A stretch of 64,000 bases of DNA from contig NZ_CP151099.1 of the NCBI RefSeq assembly GCF_038096175.1, positions 3,474,501-3,538,500 of the forward strand. Reading direction: 5' to 3'. The stretch is from Nostoc sp. UHCC 0302 (lineage in GTDB: Bacteria > Cyanobacteriota > Cyanobacteriia > Cyanobacteriales > Nostocaceae). The notes beneath the pieces are model-generated. The model saw only the letters and a list, made by a program, of their open reading frames with translations. It made no database searches and was not told the DNA's origin. Below, piece after piece: positions 1 to 8,350 of this stretch; position 1 is the first letter of the stretch; each line of letters begins with the position of its first letter. Position numbers and translations under genes: made by a program.

Positions 1-2
1 AA

Positions 3-560
3 ACTGAAAGAGTGCAATTATTAAGATTCCAGTTCTGGCTGCAAATTCGCTTAACACCTGCGTCCAAGATGATATTCCTCGACGAAGCGTATCGCAATCT
101 ATCTTTGCTCAGACATTCTGCTCGTTCCCCTAAAGGTAAAAGAGCGCATGGTTCAAGACCTCAAAAACATAGTAAAAATGTCTCAATGATCGGTGCAATT
201 AGCCAATATAGCATTTTAGGTGCAACTGATGGTCTAACATTTGAGGCTTATATTTCGCAAAAATTAGTCCCATTCCTTGAAAAAGGTAATTATGCCATCA
301 TGGACAATTGCTCAATTCATAAAGGCGGAGATATTGAAAAATTAATTGAGGCTGCCGGAGCTAAATTGATTTATTTACCACCGTATTCTCCTGATTTTTC
401 CCCCATTGAACATTGTTGGTCAAAGGTGAAAAACATACTACGTTCTCTTGGCGCTAGGAGTTATCCTTCTTTAGCACAAGCCATTGAAGCTGCTTTTAAC
501 CAAGTCTCTTTGAATGATATTTATAATTGTATACTCACTGTTGTTACTGTACTTCACTAG
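3..560 (+). CDS. IS630-type transposase, C-terminal part (cut by window edge)
   Basis: The frame is open from the first bases, so the true start lies upstream of the window. The visible part is the DDE catalytic core of an IS630/Tc1-mariner type transposase. It shows an Asp in MIFLDEAYR, the second Asp in AIMDNCSIHK, and the Glu in PPYSPDFSPIEHCWSKVK, the typical IS630 spacing of the last two acidic residues. Such enzymes cut and paste the element at TA targets. No terminal inverted repeat could be recognised after the stop, and the left end is not visible. The final residues run into the long reading frame of the next gene, whose likely start is 50 bp further on. Confidence 0.85.
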   Translation, partial: TERVQLLRFQFWLQIRLTPASKMIFLDEAYRNLSLLRHSARSPKGKRAHGSRPQKHSKNVSMIGAISQYSILGATDGLTFEAYISQKLVPFLEKGNYAIMDNCSIHKGGDIEKLIEAAGAKLIYLPPYSPDFSPIEHCWSKVKNILRSLGARSYPSLAQAIEAAFNQVSLNDIYNCILTVVTVLH

Positions 561-609
561 GCTAATAACCGCTATAATCAACTCAATTACCTGGCAAAAC
601 CAAACAATA

Positions 610-1671
610 ATGGCTAAAAAATCTCATAGCAATTCACAATTTTCTTCAGATATCTCAAATCCTATAAGTCGTATAGTAGAGCCAAGTTCTGAGTTTTACT
701 CAATTTTTTCTAAACAAGAAGTGTTAGAGCTAATTCAGGTATTAGAACTTAGAAGAGAATTTCCTTTAAAATATTCTTATAAAGGTAGAGGTGCAAAAAT
801 CTGGAATAATTTTTATCAAAAATATATTATTCCTAAATGGTATCGAACATCTAATGTAGAAATTGATTTGTTAAAAAAGAACTTTGTATATATTAACGGC
901 AATTATCAAAATTGTACTAAAGTCAATATTGTAGATGTAGGCTCAGGTAATTCGTATCCGGTAAAAAAATTTATTTCTCAACTATATAAGTTAAAGAAAA
1001 TTAATAAATACATCGCATTAGATATTAGCAATGAACTCCTGATTTTGTCAAAAGCCAACTTTATTAAATGGTTTCCATTAATTGCGTTTGACAGTTACAC
1101 AGTAGATATAGAAGCTAGTTCTATTCCTGTAGAGATTTTGCTAAACTCAACTTCTGCTGAGAACAACGAGATAGCCAATATCTTTTTACATTTAGGTGTG
1201 ACAATTGGAAATCATCATGATAGAACGAAAGTACTGAAAAATTTCAGAAATAGCATGGAGAAAAATGACTTTCTCGTGTTTACTAACGAAACTGGTTCTA
1301 ACTCTAAATGGGATGGAAGAGTTCGAGGTGGCTGTAAATATCATGTGGAAGAACTATATGCATGGATTAAAAACAAGGTTGGAATTAGGTCTGAAGATTG
1401 TGAACTTGTGAGAAAGTATGATTTTAAAACAGATAGCATAACTGCTAATATAAAATTTAATCAAAATTACACTGTAAGTTTTAGCAAATTAGGAATAAAT
1501 AAGAATATTGAAATTTTGAAAGATGAAGAGATTACTATTTGGAGACATCACAAATATGAGATGCCTGAACTTATACAAGAACTAGAAAAAGCAGGATTAC
1601 AAATTGTTCACTCTAGTTATGATAAATATTCAACACATATTATGATTATTTGTAAAGTTGCTGATAGTTAG
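610..1671 (+). CDS. EgtD-like SAM-dependent methyltransferase (histidine-specific methyltransferase superfamily)
   Basis: The protein of about 353 aa has a SAM-binding motif I (NIVDVGSGNSYPVKK), an acidic end of strand 2 (YIALDIS), a segment like the family motif STIGN (GVTIGNHHDRTKVLKNF) and a C-terminal block EEITIWRHHKYEMPELIQ. This order resembles the EgtD/Methyltransf_33 family, which methylates the alpha-amino group of histidine or related amines. The frame is open from 514, inside the transposase, but the ATG at 610 starts a plausible N-terminus. The gene is markedly more AT-rich than its neighbours and sits directly after a transposase, which suggests acquisition. No EgtB-type partner is adjacent, so the substrate cannot be inferred. 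Confidence 0.6.
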   Translation: MAKKSHSNSQFSSDISNPISRIVEPSSEFYSIFSKQEVLELIQVLELRREFPLKYSYKGRGAKIWNNFYQKYIIPKWYRTSNVEIDLLKKNFVYINGNYQNCTKVNIVDVGSGNSYPVKKFISQLYKLKKINKYIALDISNELLILSKANFIKWFPLIAFDSYTVDIEASSIPVEILLNSTSAENNEIANIFLHLGVTIGNHHDRTKVLKNFRNSMEKNDFLVFTNETGSNSKWDGRVRGGCKYHVEELYAWIKNKVGIRSEDCELVRKYDFKTDSITANIKFNQNYTVSFSKLGINKNIEILKDEEITIWRHHKYEMPELIQELEKAGLQIVHSSYDKYSTHIMIICKVADS

Positions 1672-1839
1672 ACTTTAAGCTCTTTAAAAGTTTTAATTAA
1701 CTATTTGCAAGAGCATCAACAGATTAGCCAGTAACACTATCTGTCGTGAAGTGCAGTTTTTGCTTCCTTAGCGGCGTAGGCGTTGGGGGCATTAGTTTGC
1801 GATGCGATCGCGTCTGAGTAAAACTTGCGAGTCTATATG

Positions 1840-2037
1840 GAATGGCACTAAGATAACGGCAAACCTATTATTTATAAGGCTTTTGGGTGTGGGGTGTGGG
1901 GTGTGGGGTGTGGTGATCAAGAAGTTTATTAATGCTTGCACTTCCATTCTATTTTTCTTATTTTCTAACTACACCCCACACCCTACCCCCAACAAAGAGC
2001 CTGATTCATGGATTTTAGCTTTTCAAGCGTGCCATTC
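1840..2037 (+). mobile_element. MITE copy 1 (198 bp)
   Basis: The element begins GAATGGCACTA and ends GTGCCATTC. It is flanked on both sides by the 11-bp direct repeat GAGTCTATATG (1829-1839 and 2038-2048). The interior has GGGTGTG-type heptamers on one arm and a C-rich stretch on the other. It has no transposase. This is the most diverged of the six copies in the window, and the right inner end has lost the CTTA of the terminal repeat. Confidence 0.9.
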
Positions 2038-2164
2038 GAGTCTATATGCTTACGTACTCCGTTGAGGCGGTAGAAATTCCTTATTGGCTCTCCCCGAACC
2101 GTAACTGCTTTAAGTTAAGGATAATAAGGGCAAACAATCTGTACTGCTTGTTTTGGAGTTAATC

Positions 2165-2662
2165 ATGTCGAGTCTGTCGTCTACTCAGAATAATCCTTTG
2201 CTTGGTGTTTGGAAACTAATCTCTATAAACGTTAGTAGTCCTGATGGAAATGTTGATCTCGATGTGTATGGAACTAACCCCACAGGTTATATCACCTATA
2301 CGCCTGAAGGTCGAATGATGGTGATGTTCTCAAGGAGCGATCGCTCACCACTTAGCAGCAATATTAACTCACCCCTGAGCAGAGAAATTCATTCTGTAAC
2401 CGTGGAAGAACGCGCAGAAGCATTTTCTACATTCAATGCTTATGCAGGAACGTACATATTGAATGGGAACATAGTGACTCACTATATAGAAGTAGCATCT
2501 ATTCCCAATCGGGTAGGTACAAATTTGACCCGTACTTTCACGTTGAATGGGAATCGAGTCACGCTGAAAACGCCACCCACTATGAGTGATGGTGTTCTGA
2601 AAGTTTTTGAACTGGTGTGGGAGCGCGTGGAAGAATTGGTGCTTCCCAAAGACCATCATTGA
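2165..2662 (+). CDS. Lipocalin-like domain protein
   Basis: A cytosolic-looking protein of 165 aa. It opens with NPLLGVWKLIS and has GYITYTPEGRMMVMFSR, then AYAGTYILNGNIVTHYIEV and a late RTFTLNGNRVTLKTPP. This strand order is that of the small bacterial lipocalin-like (Lipocalin_5) family, a beta-barrel with unknown ligand. The start at 2165 is preferred over a TTG at 2153 because GGAG lies about 5 bp upstream of the ATG. It stands alone between MITE copy 1 and a convergent NADH dehydrogenase gene. The 240 bp after its stop contain only a short unsupported frame that I do not call. Confidence 0.75.
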   Translation: MSSLSSTQNNPLLGVWKLISINVSSPDGNVDLDVYGTNPTGYITYTPEGRMMVMFSRSDRSPLSSNINSPLSREIHSVTVEERAEAFSTFNAYAGTYILNGNIVTHYIEVASIPNRVGTNLTRTFTLNGNRVTLKTPPTMSDGVLKVFELVWERVEELVLPKDHH

Positions 2663-2902
2663 GCCTTATCCAAGGGGGAAAAACAACACATCCACATATC
2701 CACCCTTGGTTTTAAGCCTCATCCAGAAATGCCACGAAGCCGGATATCCTGTTATCTGCAATCGCCTAGCTTGTGAGTACTATCGCGGATCTCTGCACGG
2801 GGAGGATTTAGGGTTAGGGTATTGGTCGGAGTTAGCAGTGCTGAATGTCGGGTCTACAGCATGAGTTTTATCGTCAACGCCTTGTATCATTGATCCCTGA
2901 AG

Positions 2903-4249
2903 TTACAGAGGTGTCCCAGAAGGCTGTTGCACGCTATTATTAACAGTTTTTGCTTCTACAAAACCTTCTCGACCTGTAATCAATCTAGAACGACGATTAC
3001 GAGTGATATAATTCCACGCCCACTGAATTGCTACTACTAATTTAGTGTCAAACTCGATTAAGAAGTAGATGTGAATTACTAGCCAAAAAGCCCAAGCAAT
3101 GAAACCTTTGAGTTTGACTAAGCCTAAATCTACAACAGCTAGATTTTGCCCAATCATCGCCAAAGTACCTACGTCATTGTAACGAAATTGTGGCAAAGTA
3201 TCACCTTGAAGCCTGCGTTTAATAAGTTTAGCTACATACTCTCCTTGTTGTTTGGCTACAGGTGCAACACCAGGCAAAGGTTTACCATTTTGATGAGAAA
3301 AGTTGCCTAAATCTCCCACGACAAAAATGTTTTTATAACCCTTAATAGACAAGTCTGGTTCTACAATCACACGTCCTGAGCGATCGCACTCTACACCTGT
3401 ACTTTTTGCTAGGGCTTTCCCCATAGGCGAACCTTGAACACCTGCTGCCCACAAGATAGTTTTTGAGGTAATTTCTGTCAATTCATCGCCTTGCTTGAAA
3501 GTAACGATGTTACCTTCAATATTTGTCACTCTGGTGTTGGTGTAGACAGCCACACCCAACTTTTGCAAAGATTCTGCTGCTACTTTCGATAATTCTGGTG
3601 AAATGTGTGGGAGGATGCGATCGCCACCTTGCAATAGTAAAATTCTCGCTTCTGAGGTGTTGATGCTGCGGAAATCTTCTGTGAGAGTTTGGTATGCCAA
3701 CTCTGCGATCGCTCCCGATAATTCTACACCGGTGGGCCCACCCCCGACAATCACAAAAGTCAACAAAGCACGGCGTTTTTCGGGATCGGTTTCTTTTTCT
3801 GCCGCTTCAAATGCCGAAAATATCTGGCGACGCATTTCTATGGCATCTTCAACAGTTTTCAAGCCAGGAGCAAATTCTTTCCAGTTATCTTTACCAAAAT
3901 AGGAATGGTTAACACCTGTGGCGACAATCAATGTGTCATAAGGTACTACTTCATCACCCAGAATAACTTGTTGCGCTTTTGGATCAATATCATTTACTTC
4001 TCCCAACAACACTTTTGTATTCTTGCTTTTGCTGAATACAGATCGCAATGGTGCAGAAATATCAGCAGGTGATAGCGTACCTGTGGCAACTTGATATAAA
4101 AGCGGTTGAAATAGGTGAAAATTACGTTTATCTATGAGAGTAACGTTTACATTTGCTGTCTTGAGAGCTTTTGCTGTATACAGTCCACCAAAGCCACCAC
4201 CAACGATCACAACCTGATGTGGTGCATTCTTATTAAGTGAGGCTACCAT
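2903..4249 (-). CDS. ndh: Type II NADH dehydrogenase (NDH-2, Ndb family)
   Basis: A 448-aa flavoprotein that transfers electrons from NAD(P)H to quinone without proton pumping. Residues about 13-28 (VIVGGGFGGLYTAKAL) bind FAD and about 166-184 (VIVGGGPTGVELSG) form the second Rossmann motif for NAD(P)H. The conserved quinone-side pieces FQPLLYQVATG and VVGDLGNF are present. A hydrophobic segment near 382-400 (FIAWAFWLVIHIYFLI) fits the C-terminal membrane attachment of the family. Length is typical. Cyanobacteria carry several paralogues (ndbA/B/C) and I cannot say which this is. It is a single-gene unit, with ATG at 4249 and a 900-bp gap upstream. Confidence 0.9.
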   Translation of the reverse strand: MVASLNKNAPHQVVIVGGGFGGLYTAKALKTANVNVTLIDKRNFHLFQPLLYQVATGTLSPADISAPLRSVFSKSKNTKVLLGEVNDIDPKAQQVILGDEVVPYDTLIVATGVNHSYFGKDNWKEFAPGLKTVEDAIEMRRQIFSAFEAAEKETDPEKRRALLTFVIVGGGPTGVELSGAIAELAYQTLTEDFRSINTSEARILLLQGGDRILPHISPELSKVAAESLQKLGVAVYTNTRVTNIEGNIVTFKQGDELTEITSKTILWAAGVQGSPMGKALAKSTGVECDRSGRVIVEPDLSIKGYKNIFVVGDLGNFSHQNGKPLPGVAPVAKQQGEYVAKLIKRRLQGDTLPQFRYNDVGTLAMIGQNLAVVDLGLVKLKGFIAWAFWLVIHIYFLIEFDTKLVVAIQWAWNYITRNRRSRLITGREGFVEAKTVNNSVQQPSGTPL

Positions 4250-5162
4250 CAGAAATATTTCCTTCTGTTAAGAAAATGTAACTATTCTTAACAAAGATAT
4301 AACAGCATTATGATAGGTTGCTGCTTATTTAAAACAATTGAAGAAATAATGAAAGTAGTCAAAGTTAGTTCTTACCCCTCAGCTTCGGGTTGTCTTCAGC
4401 AAGAACTTGGCAAACTTAGCCAATTTGGTAAGTACTTTTGCCCATTTCATGATTTGCTGCACCTCGATTTTACTTCGACTCCCTTCCCTACGGGACGCTA
4501 CGCGTAGCTTGCTTCCCCGAAGGGGTACGACTACGCTACCTCGGCTCCGGTTCCATCAAGCGAAGTCGAGATGCTCGGCACAACTCAGGGCAAGTCGCTC
4601 AGTAACCATGAGACCTATATTGTGTACTTCATCAACTTGAAATCTGCTGTATTACTCTACCCCACTATACGTTTGGCACTCTTGTAGTTCATAGCTCTGG
4701 GCTTTCGTTTGTTGTGCGGGACTACTGCTTTCTTGGGTGCTTGCTTGTGGTACGCAGTATTTTTCACAGGGTTCTTGGCACTGCTGGCAAACAAAAAGCA
4801 GAGTGAAAGCCAGGCTCAAACGTGGTATTACCTGCGCGTACTAACAAGCCAAGACGGATCTATCCATCAGAGCCAGCTTTCGAGTGCATATGATACCTCT
4901 TTTTGACTAGCCTGATTATGTGTAGATATTTATTTAGTTACACTAATAATTAGGTATACATATTTTTAGGAAGACCGTATAATATTGAAACTACACTAAA
5001 TCGACCAACAAACTGTAATATATTATCTAACTGACATAGATACCTACCAGTCAATTATTTAACTGCACTAATCAACACATATAGCTTCTGTCTTATTGCT
5101 TTAGTTTGAGTTGTGCAATCCCGAATAGCCTGCATTCACGACGATTACAAGGAAAAGATTTC
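4250..5162. other. Long intergenic region
   Basis: No convincing gene is seen in about 900 bp. Short frames at 4310-4640 and 4709-4906 have no recognisable protein features. Around 4480-4545 there is a cluster of short inverted repeats (cores GGGACGCTACGCGTAGC and CCCCGAAGGGG) of a type scattered through Nostoc-like genomes. The last 200 bp are AT-rich and probably contain the promoter of the glutathione S-transferase gene. Confidence 0.5.
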
Positions 5163-5834
5163 ATGAGCAACATACAACTGTACTTCGCCAAAGCCTCTAC
5201 CTTCTCTCAACGTACTCGTGTAGTCTTACTGGAAAAAGGAATTGACTTCACCCCGATAGAAATTGACTTACAGAACAAACCAGATGGGTACACGCAGATT
5301 TCGCGCTATGGCAAAGTTCCAGCTATTAAACATGGAGATATTGAAATTTACGAGTCCGCTATCATCAATGAATATCTAGATGAAGTTTTTCCAGAACCAC
5401 CTTTGTTACCCCGTGATCCCGCAGCTAAGGCGATCACTCGCATCTGGATAGACTACGCCAATACTCGGTTTGTCCCAGCTTTTAACAAATTTCTGCGTGG
5501 TAAAGATAGCCAAGAACAAGAACAAGGGCGAAAAGAGTTCACAGAAACACTTTTATATATTGAGCAAGAAGGATTAGGCAAAGGTAATTACTTATTAGGA
5601 GATCAGTTTAGCCTTGTTGATATCAGCTTCTATCCTTGGTTTGAACGTTTACCGCTCTTAGAAAACTTCCGCAAATTCACACTACCAGTAGAAACACCTC
5701 GTTTGCAGACATGGTGGAATCTGGTACGCGATCGCTCCTCAATTCAAGCAGTAGAAAATTCTGTGGACTTCTATTTGCAAAGATTCGCCAAAGTTCTTGG
5801 TGAACCTATTCCTGTTGGTGCAGCACAAAAATAG
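5163..5834 (+). CDS. Glutathione S-transferase
   Basis: A 223-aa soluble protein. The N-terminal thioredoxin-like half shows [20 protein letters not shown], the cis-proline region [10 protein letters not shown], and [15 protein letters not shown] with the Glu-Ser pair that binds the gamma-glutamyl part of glutathione. The C-terminal helical half has the N-capping box [15 protein letters not shown]. It should conjugate glutathione to electrophiles or reduce peroxides. The reading frame is open from 5106, but the ATG at 5163 starts exactly at the domain boundary and has AAGGA about 10 bp upstream. It precedes an esterase gene in the same direction, with a 137-bp gap. Confidence 0.88.
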   Translation: MSNIQLYFAKASTFSQRTRVVLLEKGIDFTPIEIDLQNKPDGYTQISRYGKVPAIKHGDIEIYESAIINEYLDEVFPEPPLLPRDPAAKAITRIWIDYANTRFVPAFNKFLRGKDSQEQEQGRKEFTETLLYIEQEGLGKGNYLLGDQFSLVDISFYPWFERLPLLENFRKFTLPVETPRLQTWWNLVRDRSSIQAVENSVDFYLQRFAKVLGEPIPVGAAQK

Positions 5835-5971
5835 GACACAACTGAATATCCATCAGATTGAAATCGAATCTTCGGCTTGATAACTGCAAACCGTTAATAC
5901 GCTTGGGTGTAGAAGATTCGATTTCTAGTCCCCAATTCTTAAATTAAACATACACTTGAGGAATTACAACT

Positions 5972-6625
5972 ATGCCTATTGAACACCGCTCTGGTTTATT
6001 GCCTTATCTTTTCTCGCCTGTTTCTGAAGAGACGAGAAAACCTGCACCTCTAGTGTTGTTTTTGCATGGGGCGCGCGATCGCGGTAATGATTTAAATGTG
6101 CTGCTGAAATGGGGTTTACCTCGTTTCGTGGATGAGTCAAACCCGTTACCTTATGTCTTTGCAGCCCCCCAACTTCCTGAAGGACAAACCTGGGTAGATA
6201 GAGAATCTGATGTAATTGCTTTGTTAGATAACCTTATTGCCTCCCAGCCCATCGATCCGTCCCGTGTCATTTTATCTGGGTTCAGTTTAGGTACAGCAGG
6301 GGCATGGCATATCGCTGCTTCTCACCCTGGTCGCTTCGCCGGTCTAGTAGCAGTGTCTGGTCGTGTACCCAAGACCTTAGAAGCAACTCAACTAGCTGCA
6401 CTTAAAGAAATTCCCATTCAAATATTCCAAGGTGGCAAGGACGAAAAACTGCCGATTGAGGATACAGAGCAGATTGTTGCTACCTTGCGCGGACTGGGGG
6501 GAACAGTAGATTTTACTGTATTGCCTGAAGGCGATCATTTTATTGCCGATGAAGTGTACAGTAACTCGAAACTGCAACAGTGGTTGGTTTCATTGAGCCG
6601 TCGGAACACCCCTTTAGTTGTTTAA
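5972..6625 (+). CDS. Alpha/beta hydrolase, carboxylesterase/phospholipase-like
   Basis: A 217-aa protein with an alpha/beta hydrolase core: PLVLFLHGARDRG (oxyanion region), the nucleophile elbow VILSGFSLGTAGAW (Ser in GFSLG), the acid in IQIFQGGKDEKLP and the His in VLPEGDHFIADEV. The compact size and motif order match the predicted-esterase family. The substrate is unknown. No signal peptide is seen. A good spacer and no overlap separate it from the GST gene; the stop at 6625 overlaps the degenerate frame that follows. Confidence 0.8.
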   Translation: MPIEHRSGLLPYLFSPVSEETRKPAPLVLFLHGARDRGNDLNVLLKWGLPRFVDESNPLPYVFAAPQLPEGQTWVDRESDVIALLDNLIASQPIDPSRVILSGFSLGTAGAWHIAASHPGRFAGLVAVSGRVPKTLEATQLAALKEIPIQIFQGGKDEKLPIEDTEQIVATLRGLGGTVDFTVLPEGDHFIADEVYSNSKLQQWLVSLSRRNTPLVV

Positions 6626-7091
6626 TGCTTTATGTCTTACGCACCATCTAAAATTCTTTGCTAAATGTAGGGATGTTGGCACTGATTTAGATTGGGGAAC
6701 CCAATGGACGAATGTTCATCTTCCCTTACTCAAGTCCGCCAACATTAAAACCGTGCTTGATCTTGGTTGCGGGACAGGAAACGACGTATTACGTCTTGTA
6801 CAACAAGGTTTTACAGTAATTAGTGTGGATTTTTCAGATGAGGCAGTGCGACTTCGAGGCGATCGCGAGTTCAATACTGTCGAGGAACTACGTACAGTAG
6901 CGGATCTGGCTGGATAGTCGCTTACTACTCTAGCAGTGGCTTGGGTTTTGGCTAATCCGATTATTGGTGCTAGCTGCCCAGAACAACTAGCTGACACCTT
7001 CAAGGCTTTGGAAGTAAAACTTGACGAAAGTTTGAAACAAAAGCTAGACGACATCACCGCCGAATACCGCAGGGGAGATTCACTGCGCTAG
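6618..7091 (+). pseudogene. Fused remnants: methyltransferase N-terminus joined to aldo/keto reductase C-terminus
   Basis: One reading frame first encodes a class I methyltransferase start (KTVLDLGCGTGNDVLRLVQQ followed by VISVDFSDEAVR). It breaks off right after that second strand and continues as an aldo/keto reductase tail (TVEELRTVADLAG, an in-frame TAG at about 6915, then AVAWVLANPIIGASCPEQLA and a conserved C-terminus to 7091). The two parts belong to unrelated families and neither is complete. The simplest reading is a deletion that joined two former neighbours, followed by a nonsense mutation. Confidence 0.7.
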
Positions 7092-7160
7092 TTTCTCTGG
7101 CGATGACGAATTACAAATTATAAACATTCAAATCAAAAATATTCCATCGATTAAACAGCT

Positions 7161-8201
7161 ATGATTAAACGCCGTCGTTTTCTCAATTTTGCTACATCTA
7201 GTCTTGGCGGTTTTTCTACGGCATATCTGTTGGGAAGTTGTACCCAACAAAGCCAACAGAATGTAGCAAATAGTACGAGTTCCTTGGGGATAAAAGCGAA
7301 GGTACTCCGCATGGGATATCAGAGTGCAGGGGATCTTGTCCGAAATCGGCAAGTTTTAGAAAAACGCTTAGAACCATTGGGCATCAAGGTAGAATGGGCG
7401 CAATTTGTCCAAGGGCCTCAACTCATGGAAGGAATGGCAGCGGGCAAAATTGATGTGGGTTCTGTAGGAGAAACGCCACCAATTTTTGCACAAGTCGCTG
7501 GCTCACAGCTTGTTTATGTCGTAGGTACACAAAGAACTGCAACTACAGGAACAAGTAGTGTTATTGCTGTACCGCCAGAATCTCCTCTGAAAAAGTTTGA
7601 GGAAATCAAGGGACAAGAAGTATATTTTCAAAAAGGCTCAGCATCACACTATTTTATTCTTAGAGCGTTACAGTCAATTGGCTTAACTATCAAAGATATT
7701 AAAATCAGAAGTATGCCGACCATCGAGGCGCGGGGTGCTTTTTTAGAAGGGAGAATTCCGATTTGGATGACAGGAGATCCGCACTATGCGATCGCCCAAA
7801 AGATGGGTCGAATTCGCGTCCTCAGAGATTCTGTTGGCTTAGATTCTCCTGGTGGATATTATATTGCTGACAGGAAGTTTGCTGAAGAAAATACGGGCTT
7901 ACTCAAAATTATTATTGAGGAACTTCAAGCTCTTGATAAATGGGCAGATGTGCATCGAGATGAAGTGAAAAAATTGATGATCACAGAACAAAAGCTTGAT
8001 GAAGATGTAGCTGCCAAGGTAATGTCTCGACGCACTTTTGCCGGACGCAGAGGTCTAAGCCCCGCACTGATAGCGGAACAACAGCGTGTAGCAGATTTAT
8101 TCTTTGCAGCGGGTGTCATACCCAAGAAAATTAACATTAAAGATGCGTTACTTCCACCTGATCTCTATGCTGCAATCACGCCACCAGAACTTATGGTTTA
8201 G
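7161..8201 (+). CDS. ssuA: ABC transporter substrate-binding lipoprotein, aliphatic sulfonate/taurine type (SsuA-like)
   Basis: A 346-aa periplasmic binding protein. The N-terminus has a twin-arginine-like RRRFLNF and a lipobox LLGSC at residues 23-27, so it is likely exported and lipid-anchored. The mature part has the family pattern: VLRMGYQSAGDLV, a GKIDVGSVGETPP ligand-loop region, then VYFQKGSASHYFILRAL and the second-domain segment FLEGRIPIWMTGDP. It should deliver organosulfonates to an SsuBC importer. No permease or importer ATPase follows. The next gene is an exporter-type ABC protein, so this binding protein is an orphan here. Confidence 0.8.
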   Translation: MIKRRRFLNFATSSLGGFSTAYLLGSCTQQSQQNVANSTSSLGIKAKVLRMGYQSAGDLVRNRQVLEKRLEPLGIKVEWAQFVQGPQLMEGMAAGKIDVGSVGETPPIFAQVAGSQLVYVVGTQRTATTGTSSVIAVPPESPLKKFEEIKGQEVYFQKGSASHYFILRALQSIGLTIKDIKIRSMPTIEARGAFLEGRIPIWMTGDPHYAIAQKMGRIRVLRDSVGLDSPGGYYIADRKFAEENTGLLKIIIEELQALDKWADVHRDEVKKLMITEQKLDEDVAAKVMSRRTFAGRRGLSPALIAEQQRVADLFFAAGVIPKKINIKDALLPPDLYAAITPPELMV

Positions 8202-8285
8202 TAAATTCGTAATTAGCACTATTTCAGCAAAAAAGATTGATGAGCGATTTTGAACGAGTTGCAGTAAGAAGCCTCTAACGCCATA

Positions 8286-8316
8286 GGGCGGCTAGATCAG
8301 CCGTCCATTTTTATTT
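8286..8316 (+). terminator. Rho-independent terminator
   Basis: GGGCGGCT and AGCCGTCC form an 8-bp stem (one G-U pair) around a 5-base loop, followed by ATTTTTATTT. It lies 85 bp after the ssuA-like gene and before the ABC exporter gene. Confidence 0.7.
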
Positions 8317-8350
8317 GTCAGAACCGTTGATTACTACAAGATAGATTTTC

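Noticed and set aside
1802-2065. 87-aa frame over MITE copy 1, and similar 67-89-aa frames in copies 2 and 6
   Set aside because: They coincide with the MITEs and the translations are not conserved between copies.
2607-2864. 85-aa frame after the lipocalin gene
   Set aside because: It overlaps the lipocalin end in another frame and has no recognisable motif.
4310-4906. Short frames in the large gap behind NDH-2
   Set aside because: They have no ribosome sites and no protein-like pattern, and they overlap dispersed inverted repeats.
6716-7057. 113-aa minus-strand frame, Ser/Thr-rich
   Set aside because: It is antisense to the clear methyltransferase and aldo/keto reductase remnants.
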